Below, one piece after another: positions 55,921 through 64,000 of a stretch of 64,000 nt of DNA. The translations under genes were made by a program, and so were the position numbers. A model generated the notes under the pieces. The model was given only the letters and a program-made list of their open reading frames with translations, did no database searches and was not told where the DNA came from. The DNA is from Schlesneria paludicola DSM 18645 (GTDB lineage Bacteria; Planctomycetota; Planctomycetia; Planctomycetales; Planctomycetaceae): positions 1 to 64,000 of the forward strand of contig CAMCMU010000009.1 in NCBI GenBank assembly GCA_945876035.1, written 5' to 3'. Within the stretch, counting starts at the first letter, position 1. The number at the start of each line of letters is the position of its first letter.

Positions 55921-57093
55921 TCACCAATCCGTATGCGTCGGGATCACGGCCTGACCGTGCGTAAGTTCCCCTTGATTGCTCAACACATAGTCCGTGGTGT
56001 TTGTCAAAACCAGGGGTGGTTTTCCATCAACCGGTTCGGGGCGAACGCGCACCAGCGAGCCATCGTCGAACTCCACAATCACGACAACTTTCTTTGCCCT
56101 TCCTGCTTCAACAACATAGATGTACGGGACACCTCCACGACGCGCCACCACCTGACTCGGCAACAGTTCCACGTTTCGAAGAGCGGGCATTAGCAGTTCC
56201 ATTTGTCCATACATTCCGGGCAGCAGCCGAATATGATCCTGCTCGCCTTCAATCAGGATTGGTAGCGAGGGCATCGTTCTGCTCTTCAGATCGGCAAAAT
56301 TATTTTTCTGCATCTCTTCTGCAAATCCTGCAAACTCGGCGGCGGTCCCGTTATAAAGATCGACTTCCGCCATGATCGTTCGGTCGCTTGTTCGCAGCGA
56401 CGGGGAGAGACGAGAGACTTTGGCGCGCAGAGCGATTCCTGGAAGGGCATCGATCTGAATCCTGACTTCCGTAGTCTGATCGACAAAGGGAACAAATTTC
56501 TCCGGCACGAACGTTGAAACCGTCACGATGTCGCTGCGTTCGATGGTCATCAATGAGGCAACGCCGGGAACAACCACTGCGTTCTGTACGAAGGCGCCTG
56601 CATCGACACCGCGCACGGATACCACACCATCAAAAGGCGCACGAATGATCGTCGTGAGTGGAGCCGACGAGGCAATCGGTGTCCCGTCACCCGTCACTTG
56701 AATCTCGACAAGGCGTTCGCCAGCCGTCACCTTGTCTCCAATCGACTTTTCAATGAATGTGACAATTCCGGCGGCTTGTGGAAACAAGTTCACACGATAA
56801 TAAGAGGCCACAAATGCCGGCTGGTCGATGCCGATTTCAAGAGACGGATTTTTCTTAGCGCGAACGGTTTTCAGACGGATGGACGTCGCATTCGATGGCA
56901 CGGATGGCTGAGAGAGAACGAAAGCGTTTGCAACGGCAGGCTTTCGCCCCGCAAGCTGAGCCAGTACGTCCGCGATCGCCTCCGGAGACTTGTTCTGGAT
57001 GAGCCGCCAATACAAAATGCCACCGATCATGACCAACAAAAAGGCCCTCGAAAGCCTTGATGTCCAGCCTTGATGTTCTTTCGTGTCTTTCAT
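55921..57093 (-). CDS. HlyD-family periplasmic adaptor of an RND efflux system
   Basis: The 390-residue product has an N-terminal membrane anchor (LLVMIGGILYWRL), a biotinyl-lipoyl-like half-motif (AAGIVTFIEKSIGDKVTAGE), the matching second half (TTIIRAPFDGVVSVRGVDAG), and a beta-barrel and membrane-proximal domain ending with VVARRGGVPYIYVVEAGRAK. The hairpin between the lipoyl halves is very short. It would link the RND permease encoded directly upstream (45 bp gap) to an outer-membrane channel. No TolC-like gene is present here. The specificity is unknown. Confidence 0.92.
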   Translation of the reverse strand: MKDTKEHQGWTSRLSRAFLLVMIGGILYWRLIQNKSPEAIADVLAQLAGRKPAVANAFVLSQPSVPSNATSIRLKTVRAKKNPSLEIGIDQPAFVASYYRVNLFPQAAGIVTFIEKSIGDKVTAGERLVEIQVTGDGTPIASSAPLTTIIRAPFDGVVSVRGVDAGAFVQNAVVVPGVASLMTIERSDIVTVSTFVPEKFVPFVDQTTEVRIQIDALPGIALRAKVSRLSPSLRTSDRTIMAEVDLYNGTAAEFAGFAEEMQKNNFADLKSRTMPSLPILIEGEQDHIRLLPGMYGQMELLMPALRNVELLPSQVVARRGGVPYIYVVEAGRAKKVVVIVEFDDGSLVRVRPEPVDGKPPLVLTNTTDYVLSNQGELTHGQAVIPTHTDW

Positions 57094-57138
57094 CGGGCGT
57101 CTGTCCTGTTCAATTTGCTGCCGGTCAATCGGTAGCGG

Positions 57139-60100
57139 CTATGCTGCAAGCTCGGCCTCGGTATCTGGATCCTGACGCACATTGTGCATCAGCAGGGTAT
57201 ACATGATTGGAACCATAAACAGAGTCAGAACGGTGGATGTCAGCATTCCGCCTACCACCGCGCGGGCGAGTGGAATGTTCGCCTCGTTGCCCTTGCCAAA
57301 TCCGATCGCCATCGGAGTGAGTGCCAGAACGGTCGCGAGGAATGTCATTACGATCGGACGAAAGCGAGTGACTGCGGCCAAGCGGATGGACTCAAGGGGG
57401 GTGAGTCCTGTGACGGCCTGCTTGTTCGCAAAGTCAACGAGCAAGACTCCGTTATTGACGGAGATCCCTACGAGAAAGATGACGCCCATCAACGACTGCA
57501 CATTAATCGTCGTGCCCGTGACGAATAACATTCCAATCACGCCGATGAATCCTAGTGGAACCGTAAAAATCGTGATCAACGGTCCGACCCACGATCGGAA
57601 CAGAGAGACCAAAAGGAGATAGACCAGCACTGTCGCCAGTCCGAGGCCATACAGCAGGCTGTGGAAGGACTCGTTCATTCGTGCGTATTCACCTTTGAGG
57701 CAAACGAACATTCCCTCCGGCAGCGTCATCGTCTCGAGTCTGTTGGTGATCTCTGCAGCGATGCTTGCGATGTCGCGATTTTCCGTGTTGACATAGACAT
57801 TGGCGACTCGGACCAGTCCCGAATGGTTGATCTCAACCGCATCGGCACGACGAGTCACTGTGACAAGGCTTCCAAGGTCAATCGAATTTCCTTGCCCAGC
57901 ACCGATGACGGGGAGACTGAGAACATCCTCAATCGTTCGGTCCAACCGTTCCGGGTATTGAACGCCGACAAAGTATTGATTGCCCGACTTCGAATCGATC
58001 CAGAAATTGCGCAGAATCGACACGCTGGAATTCATCGCTACCACGACTTGCTGAATCACATCTTCTGCCGTCATCCCCAAGGTTGCCGCCTTTTCGCGGT
58101 CGATGTTGATTACGAGATACGAGGCGTCATTGCGTTGATGAACACGGACGTCGACAGCCCCTGGAATCGTCGCCACCTCATTGCGAATTGTCTTGGCTAG
58201 GTCGAGCAATTGTTCTGTCGTGCCTCCTTCAATCTCGATGTCGATGGGAGACGTCGCACCTTGATTCAGTGCCGTCGAAATCATTCCACCTGTATCAAAA
58301 CTGAATCGAAGATCGGCGAATCGGTCCTCCGCTTCGAACAGATGGCGGAGTTTGGTCGCATACCCCTGCGAAGTCAGCGTACGGTTCTGATTCAGTTGCA
58401 CGCGAATGGCGGCATCCTGCTGACCAGAGTTTGGTGTGTACGCCGCGGACCAGTCAGGATTCAATCCGATTTCCGAAAGGATCATGTCCCGTTCGGCAGC
58501 AGGGATCGACGACTTGAGAAAGCTTTCGACCTCGATGACCCGTTTCTCTGTTTCGTCGAGTCGCAGATTGGACGGGGCTCGAACAAACACGCTCAACTGG
58601 CCCGCATCGACCTGCGGGAAGAATTCTCGGCCGATGTTTAACGTGAGGAAGAGCGAGGCAATAAAGAGTGTGACGATGGCCGTGATGACCGCGACTTTGT
58701 GCCTCAGTGCTCTCTCGAGAAGTCGGGTGTATCCGACAGTCGTGCGTTCGATAAAGGATTGGATACTGCGCGACACACGACTGAAGAAACCCGCGTGTGT
58801 CGCTGCCGGTTCTGCGGTATTTTCTGCTCTGCGGCGATGCTCGTCTGGCAGAAACTTGGCGCACATCATCGGCACAAACGTGCGTGACAGCAAGAACGAG
58901 GTCAGCATTGCGAAGCCAACGGCAACCGTCAACGGCGCAAATAGAAAACCGCCCATGCCAGGCATCATCGTCAATGGTGTTAACACAATCACTGTGGTAC
59001 AGGTGGCCACCATCACCGGAACCATCACTTCAGCACAGCCATCAAGTGCCGCACGAATCCGGGATTTCCCAAGGTGATAATGGCGATGATTATTTTCCAG
59101 TTCCACGATGGCGTCATCCACAAGGGGGCCGATCGCCAATGCCAGCCCACCAAGAGTCATCGTGTTGATCGTGTTTCCTGTGACATAGAGCCCGATGATC
59201 GCTCCCAGCAGGGCGAGTGGAATCGACAGCGTGGCGATCACCGTCATTCGCCAGTTGCCGAGGAAGAATAAGATCATGATGGAGATCAAGATCGCGCCGA
59301 TGACTCCTTCTTCGATTAACGCCCCAAGCGAGGAACGAATGGCAATAGTCTGATCCATCACCAGTCGCAGTTTCGTCGCCTTCGGAAGCCGTGCCTCCAT
59401 AGAGGGGATACGATCACGCACCCCATTGGCAACAGCAAGACTGCTCGATCCTTGCTGGCGATACACGGGGACGAAAACTTCATTTTGATCCTCAATGCGA
59501 ACACGGCATGTCTGAATTGTCGCGGAATCCTCGGCGCGGCCAACGTCTTGCAGCAGAACTCCCGCTTGGGGACCGAATGTGATTGGTAATCTGTTGAGAT
59601 CGTCAACATTCTCAACCATCGAATTACTGTCAAGCAGTACTTGATTGGGTCCGAAATACGCAGAACCCGGAGTGGCCAGCAAGTTTCCCTTGTGCAGTGC
59701 ACTCACAACATCGACCGAAACCAGATTGCGTGCCAAGAGTTTGTTCTGATCCAGATAAATCAATACCGTGCGATCTTGCCCACCGACAACGATCGGCGCG
59801 ATACAACCCGGGACAGCACCAAGCATGTTCCGAACATTGATTCGAGCCACATCTTTTTGCAACGCGTCATTCAGATGTGGATTTGCGACGGTGAGAATTC
59901 CAACGGGCAATGTCCCCGTGGCATCAAAGGGCAACGCAACCGGGGGAAGTGTGTTGGGCGGAAGATTCGGCAGAGCACCGAGCGCAAGAGAATTCGTCAG
60001 TGTCAGTGCTTCGCTGGAATTGATGTCGTCACGAAAATAAATCTTGACCACACTCACACCCGGAACGGAACGCGATTCGACCAATCGCGCTCCAGGCGCT

Positions 60101-60318
60101 TGATTGACCCAACGCTCGATGCGATTGGTGATCGTCTTCTCGACCGAAGACGCTGGCATTCCTGGGTAATAGGTCAGGACTTGAACAGCCGGCGCTGTGA
60201 AAACGGGAAGGACGTCGACTGGAATCGAAAGAATTGACAGCAATCCAACAACCACGATGGCAAAGACCATCGCGGCGACCATGTATGGGTTTCGAAGTGA
60301 GGCGCGAATCAGCCACAT
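57139..60318 (-). CDS. RND-family efflux permease (AcrB/CzcA-like)
   Basis: The 1059-residue product shows the RND double-repeat: TM1 at 12-33, a large periplasmic loop with DVLPVFTAPAVQVLTYYPGM and SVEKTITNRIERWVNQAPGA, six clustered helices from about 335, the conserved TM4 segment LALAIGPLVDDAIVELENNH (two Asp in the proton path), and a second loop and helix set ending VPIMYTLLMHN. The TM4 motif G-P-L-V-D-D-A-I differs slightly from the common GLVVDDAIVVVEN. Substrates could be metals or organic compounds; the sequence does not decide. It is the first gene of a two-gene operon with the HlyD-type adaptor. Confidence 0.94.
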   Translation of the reverse strand: MWLIRASLRNPYMVAAMVFAIVVVGLLSILSIPVDVLPVFTAPAVQVLTYYPGMPASSVEKTITNRIERWVNQAPGARLVESRSVPGVSVVKIYFRDDINSSEALTLTNSLALGALPNLPPNTLPPVALPFDATGTLPVGILTVANPHLNDALQKDVARINVRNMLGAVPGCIAPIVVGGQDRTVLIYLDQNKLLARNLVSVDVVSALHKGNLLATPGSAYFGPNQVLLDSNSMVENVDDLNRLPITFGPQAGVLLQDVGRAEDSATIQTCRVRIEDQNEVFVPVYRQQGSSSLAVANGVRDRIPSMEARLPKATKLRLVMDQTIAIRSSLGALIEEGVIGAILISIMILFFLGNWRMTVIATLSIPLALLGAIIGLYVTGNTINTMTLGGLALAIGPLVDDAIVELENNHRHYHLGKSRIRAALDGCAEVMVPVMVATCTTVIVLTPLTMMPGMGGFLFAPLTVAVGFAMLTSFLLSRTFVPMMCAKFLPDEHRRRAENTAEPAATHAGFFSRVSRSIQSFIERTTVGYTRLLERALRHKVAVITAIVTLFIASLFLTLNIGREFFPQVDAGQLSVFVRAPSNLRLDETEKRVIEVESFLKSSIPAAERDMILSEIGLNPDWSAAYTPNSGQQDAAIRVQLNQNRTLTSQGYATKLRHLFEAEDRFADLRFSFDTGGMISTALNQGATSPIDIEIEGGTTEQLLDLAKTIRNEVATIPGAVDVRVHQRNDASYLVINIDREKAATLGMTAEDVIQQVVVAMNSSVSILRNFWIDSKSGNQYFVGVQYPERLDRTIEDVLSLPVIGAGQGNSIDLGSLVTVTRRADAVEINHSGLVRVANVYVNTENRDIASIAAEITNRLETMTLPEGMFVCLKGEYARMNESFHSLLYGLGLATVLVYLLLVSLFRSWVGPLITIFTVPLGFIGVIGMLFVTGTTINVQSLMGVIFLVGISVNNGVLLVDFANKQAVTGLTPLESIRLAAVTRFRPIVMTFLATVLALTPMAIGFGKGNEANIPLARAVVGGMLTSTVLTLFMVPIMYTLLMHNVRQDPDTEAELAA

Positions 60319-61376
60319 GTGCGGTCATTCCTAGAGGACGCATGAATCGATCTTGGCCGCTTCGCTCTTCAGTCTATCGTTTTCGTCCGAAAATCGTATT
60401 TTGATGAGGGAACGCACGCCACACCTGAGCCACAGAATAAGCCCGTCAATTCACCACCGTGGAGCAAAACCGACGATCGCAAAATCGGAACCGAAGCACA
60501 ACACCAACACCCGTTTTTGCCGTGGTTGATCACGCCCTCCATCTGTTCCGCGAGCGAGGTCACGTCCTGCGAATGGATCCGCTCGAAGTGGAAAGACACA
60601 CCTCCGTTGATTCGCCCCATCCAAGTCCGTCAACGGGCAAGAACGTGTGTTATCACGGCCCGAGCTTTGGGTGAAAGACGCGTCGTAGCTGCAAACGGCA
60701 CAAAAAGGAATCTGGCGAGACCGGCGGGGGAAAATTTTTGAGTCTCAAAAAATCGATTTTCCGCCTGTTTCAACAGAAAAGGCGGATGAGATTCGCGAGC
60801 GTGCGGAGGCTTTTCTGATCAAGCCCCAAACCAATTCCAAGCCATCGCCTCAGTCGTCGATGACTCAGCATCGATCGCAGCGTTCTACGACACCACAGGG
60901 GGAAGACTCGTCGATACCGGAGGTCGTCTCTTTTTTTGTGCTTCGTCCCCGACGTTCCTCGTCTGTGATCCCTTCTGGGAATGACCGTTGCGATCTTCGA
61001 GAGCGGCCCTTCACCGACGTCTCTTTTTCATTTGGCAACTGATCTCGACGGACTCTTGCGAAGTCCCCTTCTGTTTGAGCCCGTGTCATTTCATCGCCTC
61101 ACGGTGACGTCGCATCTCAACGTTGGAACGCCGTCCGGTTTCGCCATCGCTCAAAATTGTTTACACTGCGGATCCTCTGCGGGATGTGTGGCGAGGTCAT
61201 GAGCAAAGCCGTCAGCAGCATCGCCGATTCCATCGCCTGCCGCTGACGAAGTCCGCATTTTTGTCCTTTAACCCTCCAGACTCCAAGATAAATATGGGGG
61301 GGCTCACTCTCGCCGGTCCGTAGAATAGCGGCTGATTGAACGGTCTAGACACTCATCGTTTTCAGGAATCTCGCAG
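60319..61376. other. About 1 kb without a recognised gene
   Basis: Frames of 60-85 codons on both strands have no known domains. Minus-strand pieces near 60480-60620 (GGVSFHFERIHSQDVTSLAE) look protein-like and could be a degraded gene. T-runs occur near 60937 and 61023. The promoter of the haem-protein gene should lie at the right end. Confidence 0.35.
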
Positions 61377-64000
61377 ATGATTATCAAGCTCGCCCATTTC
61401 CCATGGTTGTCGATCGTGGCCGTTATGACTCTTTTGCCTGTATCGATCAGCCAAGCAGCCGGGGAGACGACGACGGCCGCTCCAAGGAACTACACGCAGG
61501 TTGCCGAAGTCGCCGTGTTGGATGGTGCGAGTAACTCGTTCAATCTCCTACCCGGCTACCAAGTGGAACGTCTGTTTACCGTTCCCAAGGAGACACTCGG
61601 TTCTTGGGTCAACATCACGACCGATGCTCGAGGTCGGCTGATCGTCAGCGATGAGGCAAACCTCGGCCTCTGTCGCATCACACCGACGCCGATCGGGACC
61701 CAAGAAGCGACCAAGGTCGAGCATTTGAACATCGAATACGAGGGCCTGCAGATGTCGGGGGCGCAGGGATTGCTTTGGGCGTTCAACAGTTTGTTCGTCG
61801 TCCGTAACGGCCATCCACACGGCGGTCTGTTTCGTTGCACGGATACCGACGGTGATGATCAATTTGACAAAGTCGAAAAGTTGAAAGACATTCCCGATCG
61901 GGGTGAACACGGACCGCACGCGATCCGGTTATCGCCAGATGGTCAGTCGCTTTTCATCTCCTGCGGCAATCACACCACATTGCCTTTTGAAATCGACTCC
62001 AATGCCACACCTCAAGCGATGGGAGGTCCACGCACTGAACAACTCCGAAGGACTCTGCAGCCAGGACTAACAAGCAGGCTCATGCCAAACTGGGACGAAG
62101 ATTTGTTGCTGCCTCGGCAGTGGGACGGTGGTGGACATGCCGCCGGAATTCATGCTCCGGGTGGTTGGATCTGTAAAATTGACCCTGAAGGCAAAACGTG
62201 GGATGTCTTCAGCAGCGGTTACCGGAACCAGTTTGATTTTGCATTCAACGCCGACGGCGAAATGTTCGTCTATGATGCCGACATGGAATGGGATTTCGGT
62301 TCACCTTGGTATCGTCCAACGCGAGTCGTTCATGCCACCAGCGGCAGCGAGTTTGGTTGGCGCAACGGCACGGGCAAGTGGCCCAGTTACTACGTCGACA
62401 GCCTTCCCCCTGTGATCGACATCGGTCCCGGTTGCCCCGTCGGGGTTGAATTTGGCTACGGGACAAAGTTTCCTGGAAAATATCAAAAATCGCTGTTCGT
62501 TTGCGATTGGACCTTCGGCACGATGTACGCGATTCATATCGAACCGTCGGGGTCCAGTTATCAAGCCACGAAGGAAGAATTTCTCTCCAGAACACCGCTT
62601 CCGCTGACTGACTGCACGGTGGGCAAGGACGGTGCATTGTACTTCACCACTGGCGGTCGAGGGTCCCAGTCCGAGTTGTTCCGCATCACCTATATGGGCA
62701 CTGAGTCGACCTCGCCGGTCGATGCTCGAGACACTGTGGCAAAGTCTGGGAGTAGCAAAGTCGCTCCGATGACCATGCGGGCTGAGCGACAGGATCTCGA
62801 AAGGTATCATGTCGGTGTGCATGATCCGAAGCGGGCCTCGGAAGCCGCGTTATCTTCACTCGGATCTTCCGATCGTCATCTGAGTACGGCGGCCCGAGTT
62901 GCTCTTGAACGGATTCCCGTGGCGGTTTGGCAAGATGCCATATTTACGGCGGCGGACCTGCTCGATACGGCTCCGAATGAACAGCATCGGAGCGGTTATT
63001 GCAATCAAGTCATCCATGGGTGCGTCGGACTCGCGCGTCAGGCCGATCCCGACGCGCTTCCGCAGATTCTGACAGCACTCGGAAAGCTCGACCTCGTCAA
63101 ATTGAACGAACAGCAACAACTCGGTGTGCTCCGCGCTTATCAGTTGGCATTGATTCGTCTGGGTGAGGTTGACGGAGTCACATTTGGACAACTGTCGGCG
63201 AAGTTCGATCGCCTTTTTCCGTCCGAACACGCATTGGTCAACCGTGAATTGGCCATTCTGATGATTTTTTTCCGGTCGCCAAATATTCAGGCGAAGCTCA
63301 TACCAATCCTCCAACGGGATTCCGTGCAATCCGAAACCAACTTCGGCCATTTATTGGAACGAAACACGCGGTATGGCGCGGCGATCGCCGCGATGCTGCT
63401 CAATCAACCGGATCAAAATCAATACCATTACGCATTCCATTTGCGAACACTGAAGACGAACTGGACAATGGCCGATCGCCAGATTTATTTCTCTTGGTTT
63501 GATAAGGCACGAAAGTGGTCCGGGGGAGCGAGTTATCCCAAGTTTCTCGCGAACATAGACGATGAAGCATTCGCTCTTCTGTCAGATGCGGATCGATTGA
63601 AACTCGAATCCAATGGCTCTAGAAAACCGTATCTTGCCGCCGAACTTCCTAAAGCGATAGGGCCAGGTCGCGATTACGCGCTTAATGAACTCGTCGCCGT
63701 CGCGACTGAGAAGTTGCAGAATCGCGACTTCAAAAATGGTAAAAAAATGTTCGGCGCAGCCCGTTGCGTTGTCTGTCATCGGTTTGGACATGAGGGTGGA
63801 GCAACCGGTCCCGATCTGACCCAACTTGCCGGACGATTCACTTTGAAAGATTTGACCGAAGCGATCGTCGATCCCAGTAAAGTCATCTCTGATCAATTCA
63901 AGGCCGTGATCGTAGAGACCAAAAAAGGGATGTCTTACACCGGCAAAATGGTGCGCGATTCCAAGGAAAGCATCACGCTGGTGATCGACCCTGAAAATGC
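61377..64000 (+). CDS. PVC-type haem-binding (CxxCH) membrane-bound dehydrogenase-like protein; runs off window end
   Basis: An ATG at 61377 with CAGGAA upstream opens a frame that continues to the window edge (874 codons visible). A signal peptide (LSIVAVMTLLPVSISQAAG) is followed by a beta-propeller like PVC-type glucose/sorbosone dehydrogenases (residues about 45-440: FTVPKETLGSWVNITTDARG, DRGEHGPHAIRLSPDGQSLF, DWTFGTMYAIHIEPSG, DCTVGKDGALYFTTGGRG). A helical HEAT-like region follows (about 480-760). Near the visible end is a cytochrome c motif CVVCH (C797, C800, H801) with GATGPDLTQLAGRFTLKDLT. Such proteins are typical of planctomycetes; the substrate is probably a sugar or alcohol but is unproven. 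Confidence 0.92.
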   Translation, partial: MIIKLAHFPWLSIVAVMTLLPVSISQAAGETTTAAPRNYTQVAEVAVLDGASNSFNLLPGYQVERLFTVPKETLGSWVNITTDARGRLIVSDEANLGLCRITPTPIGTQEATKVEHLNIEYEGLQMSGAQGLLWAFNSLFVVRNGHPHGGLFRCTDTDGDDQFDKVEKLKDIPDRGEHGPHAIRLSPDGQSLFISCGNHTTLPFEIDSNATPQAMGGPRTEQLRRTLQPGLTSRLMPNWDEDLLLPRQWDGGGHAAGIHAPGGWICKIDPEGKTWDVFSSGYRNQFDFAFNADGEMFVYDADMEWDFGSPWYRPTRVVHATSGSEFGWRNGTGKWPSYYVDSLPPVIDIGPGCPVGVEFGYGTKFPGKYQKSLFVCDWTFGTMYAIHIEPSGSSYQATKEEFLSRTPLPLTDCTVGKDGALYFTTGGRGSQSELFRITYMGTESTSPVDARDTVAKSGSSKVAPMTMRAERQDLERYHVGVHDPKRASEAALSSLGSSDRHLSTAARVALERIPVAVWQDAIFTAADLLDTAPNEQHRSGYCNQVIHGCVGLARQADPDALPQILTALGKLDLVKLNEQQQLGVLRAYQLALIRLGEVDGVTFGQLSAKFDRLFPSEHALVNRELAILMIFFRSPNIQAKLIPILQRDSVQSETNFGHLLERNTRYGAAIAAMLLNQPDQNQYHYAFHLRTLKTNWTMADRQIYFSWFDKARKWSGGASYPKFLANIDDEAFALLSDADRLKLESNGSRKPYLAAELPKAIGPGRDYALNELVAVATEKLQNRDFKNGKKMFGAARCVVCHRFGHEGGATGPDLTQLAGRFTLKDLTEAIVDPSKVISDQFKAVIVETKKGMSYTGKMVRDSKESITLVIDPEN

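Noticed and set aside
58436-59077. 213-codon frame antisense to the RND permease
   Set aside because: Lies within the 1059-residue permease gene on the other strand and has no family features.

Overview
The window looks like chromosomal DNA of a planctomycete (phylum Planctomycetota). The strongest markers are a DUF1559 protein with a pseudopilin N-terminus (6784-7803), a Tat-type DUF1501 protein (11298-12506), a PVC-type haem-binding dehydrogenase/cytochrome running off the right edge (61377-64000), a SUMF1-like secreted protein, and a small secreted family known to me mainly from planctomycetes (26858-27385). LpxB, a phosphate-selective porin and an RND pump show a Gram-negative-type envelope. 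Genes are mostly single or in short operons, separated by unusually long, low-density intergenic stretches. These stretches hold dispersed repeats, microsatellites and decayed genes.

Layout. 1-607: 5' part of a tyrosine-recombinase integrase beside tRNA-Arg(TCT), so the edge of an integrative element probably lies to the left. 1.4-9.5 kb: purU, a SUMF1-like protein, a membrane protein with an acidic tail, hemP, a DUF1559 protein and murJ. 9.9-13.5 kb: larC with a repeat-encoded His tail, a DUF1501 protein and a KduD-like dehydrogenase. 13.8-20.7 kb: a frameshifted VWA pseudogene, rsmH, the pyrB-pyrC' pair plus a NYN-domain nuclease gene, and a CopZ/Bfd-like protein downstream of an rlmI-like methyltransferase. 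21.1-28.0 kb: dockerin-lipase, SNase-HhH fusion, lpxB, an alkB-like gene with a secreted protein gene, and a DsbA/FrnE pseudogene. 28.5-37 kb: cspA, a CIA30 protein, a partial complex I cluster (nuoI, DUF2203, nuoA, nuoC, nuoD; nuoB absent), and rpoD. 37.5-47.7 kb: citrate synthase, a catalytically degenerate phosphohexomutase relative, a Gfo/Idh/MocA oxidoreductase, an FAD oxidoreductase, a DapA-like protein plus rhodanese, a C-terminal processing protease, and tsaD. 48.2-51.9 kb: a McrBC-type modification-dependent restriction system with an enlarged sensor region. 52.2-64 kb: OprP-like porin whose start codon sits in an octamer repeat array, an acyl-CoA synthetase, an RND efflux pair, and the truncated haem protein.

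How genes act together. pyrB and the overlapping pyrC' probably form one complex in which PyrC' is structural rather than catalytic. mcrB and mcrC overlap and form one defence unit. nuoI/A/C/D supply parts of complex I, with remaining subunits outside the window. The HlyD-type adaptor and RND permease form an exporter lacking a local outer-membrane channel. The best candidates for new biology are the extended McrB sensor modules, the metal-ligand-deficient PyrC', the Zn-ribbon phosphohexomutase pseudoenzyme, and the repeat-embedded porin start.
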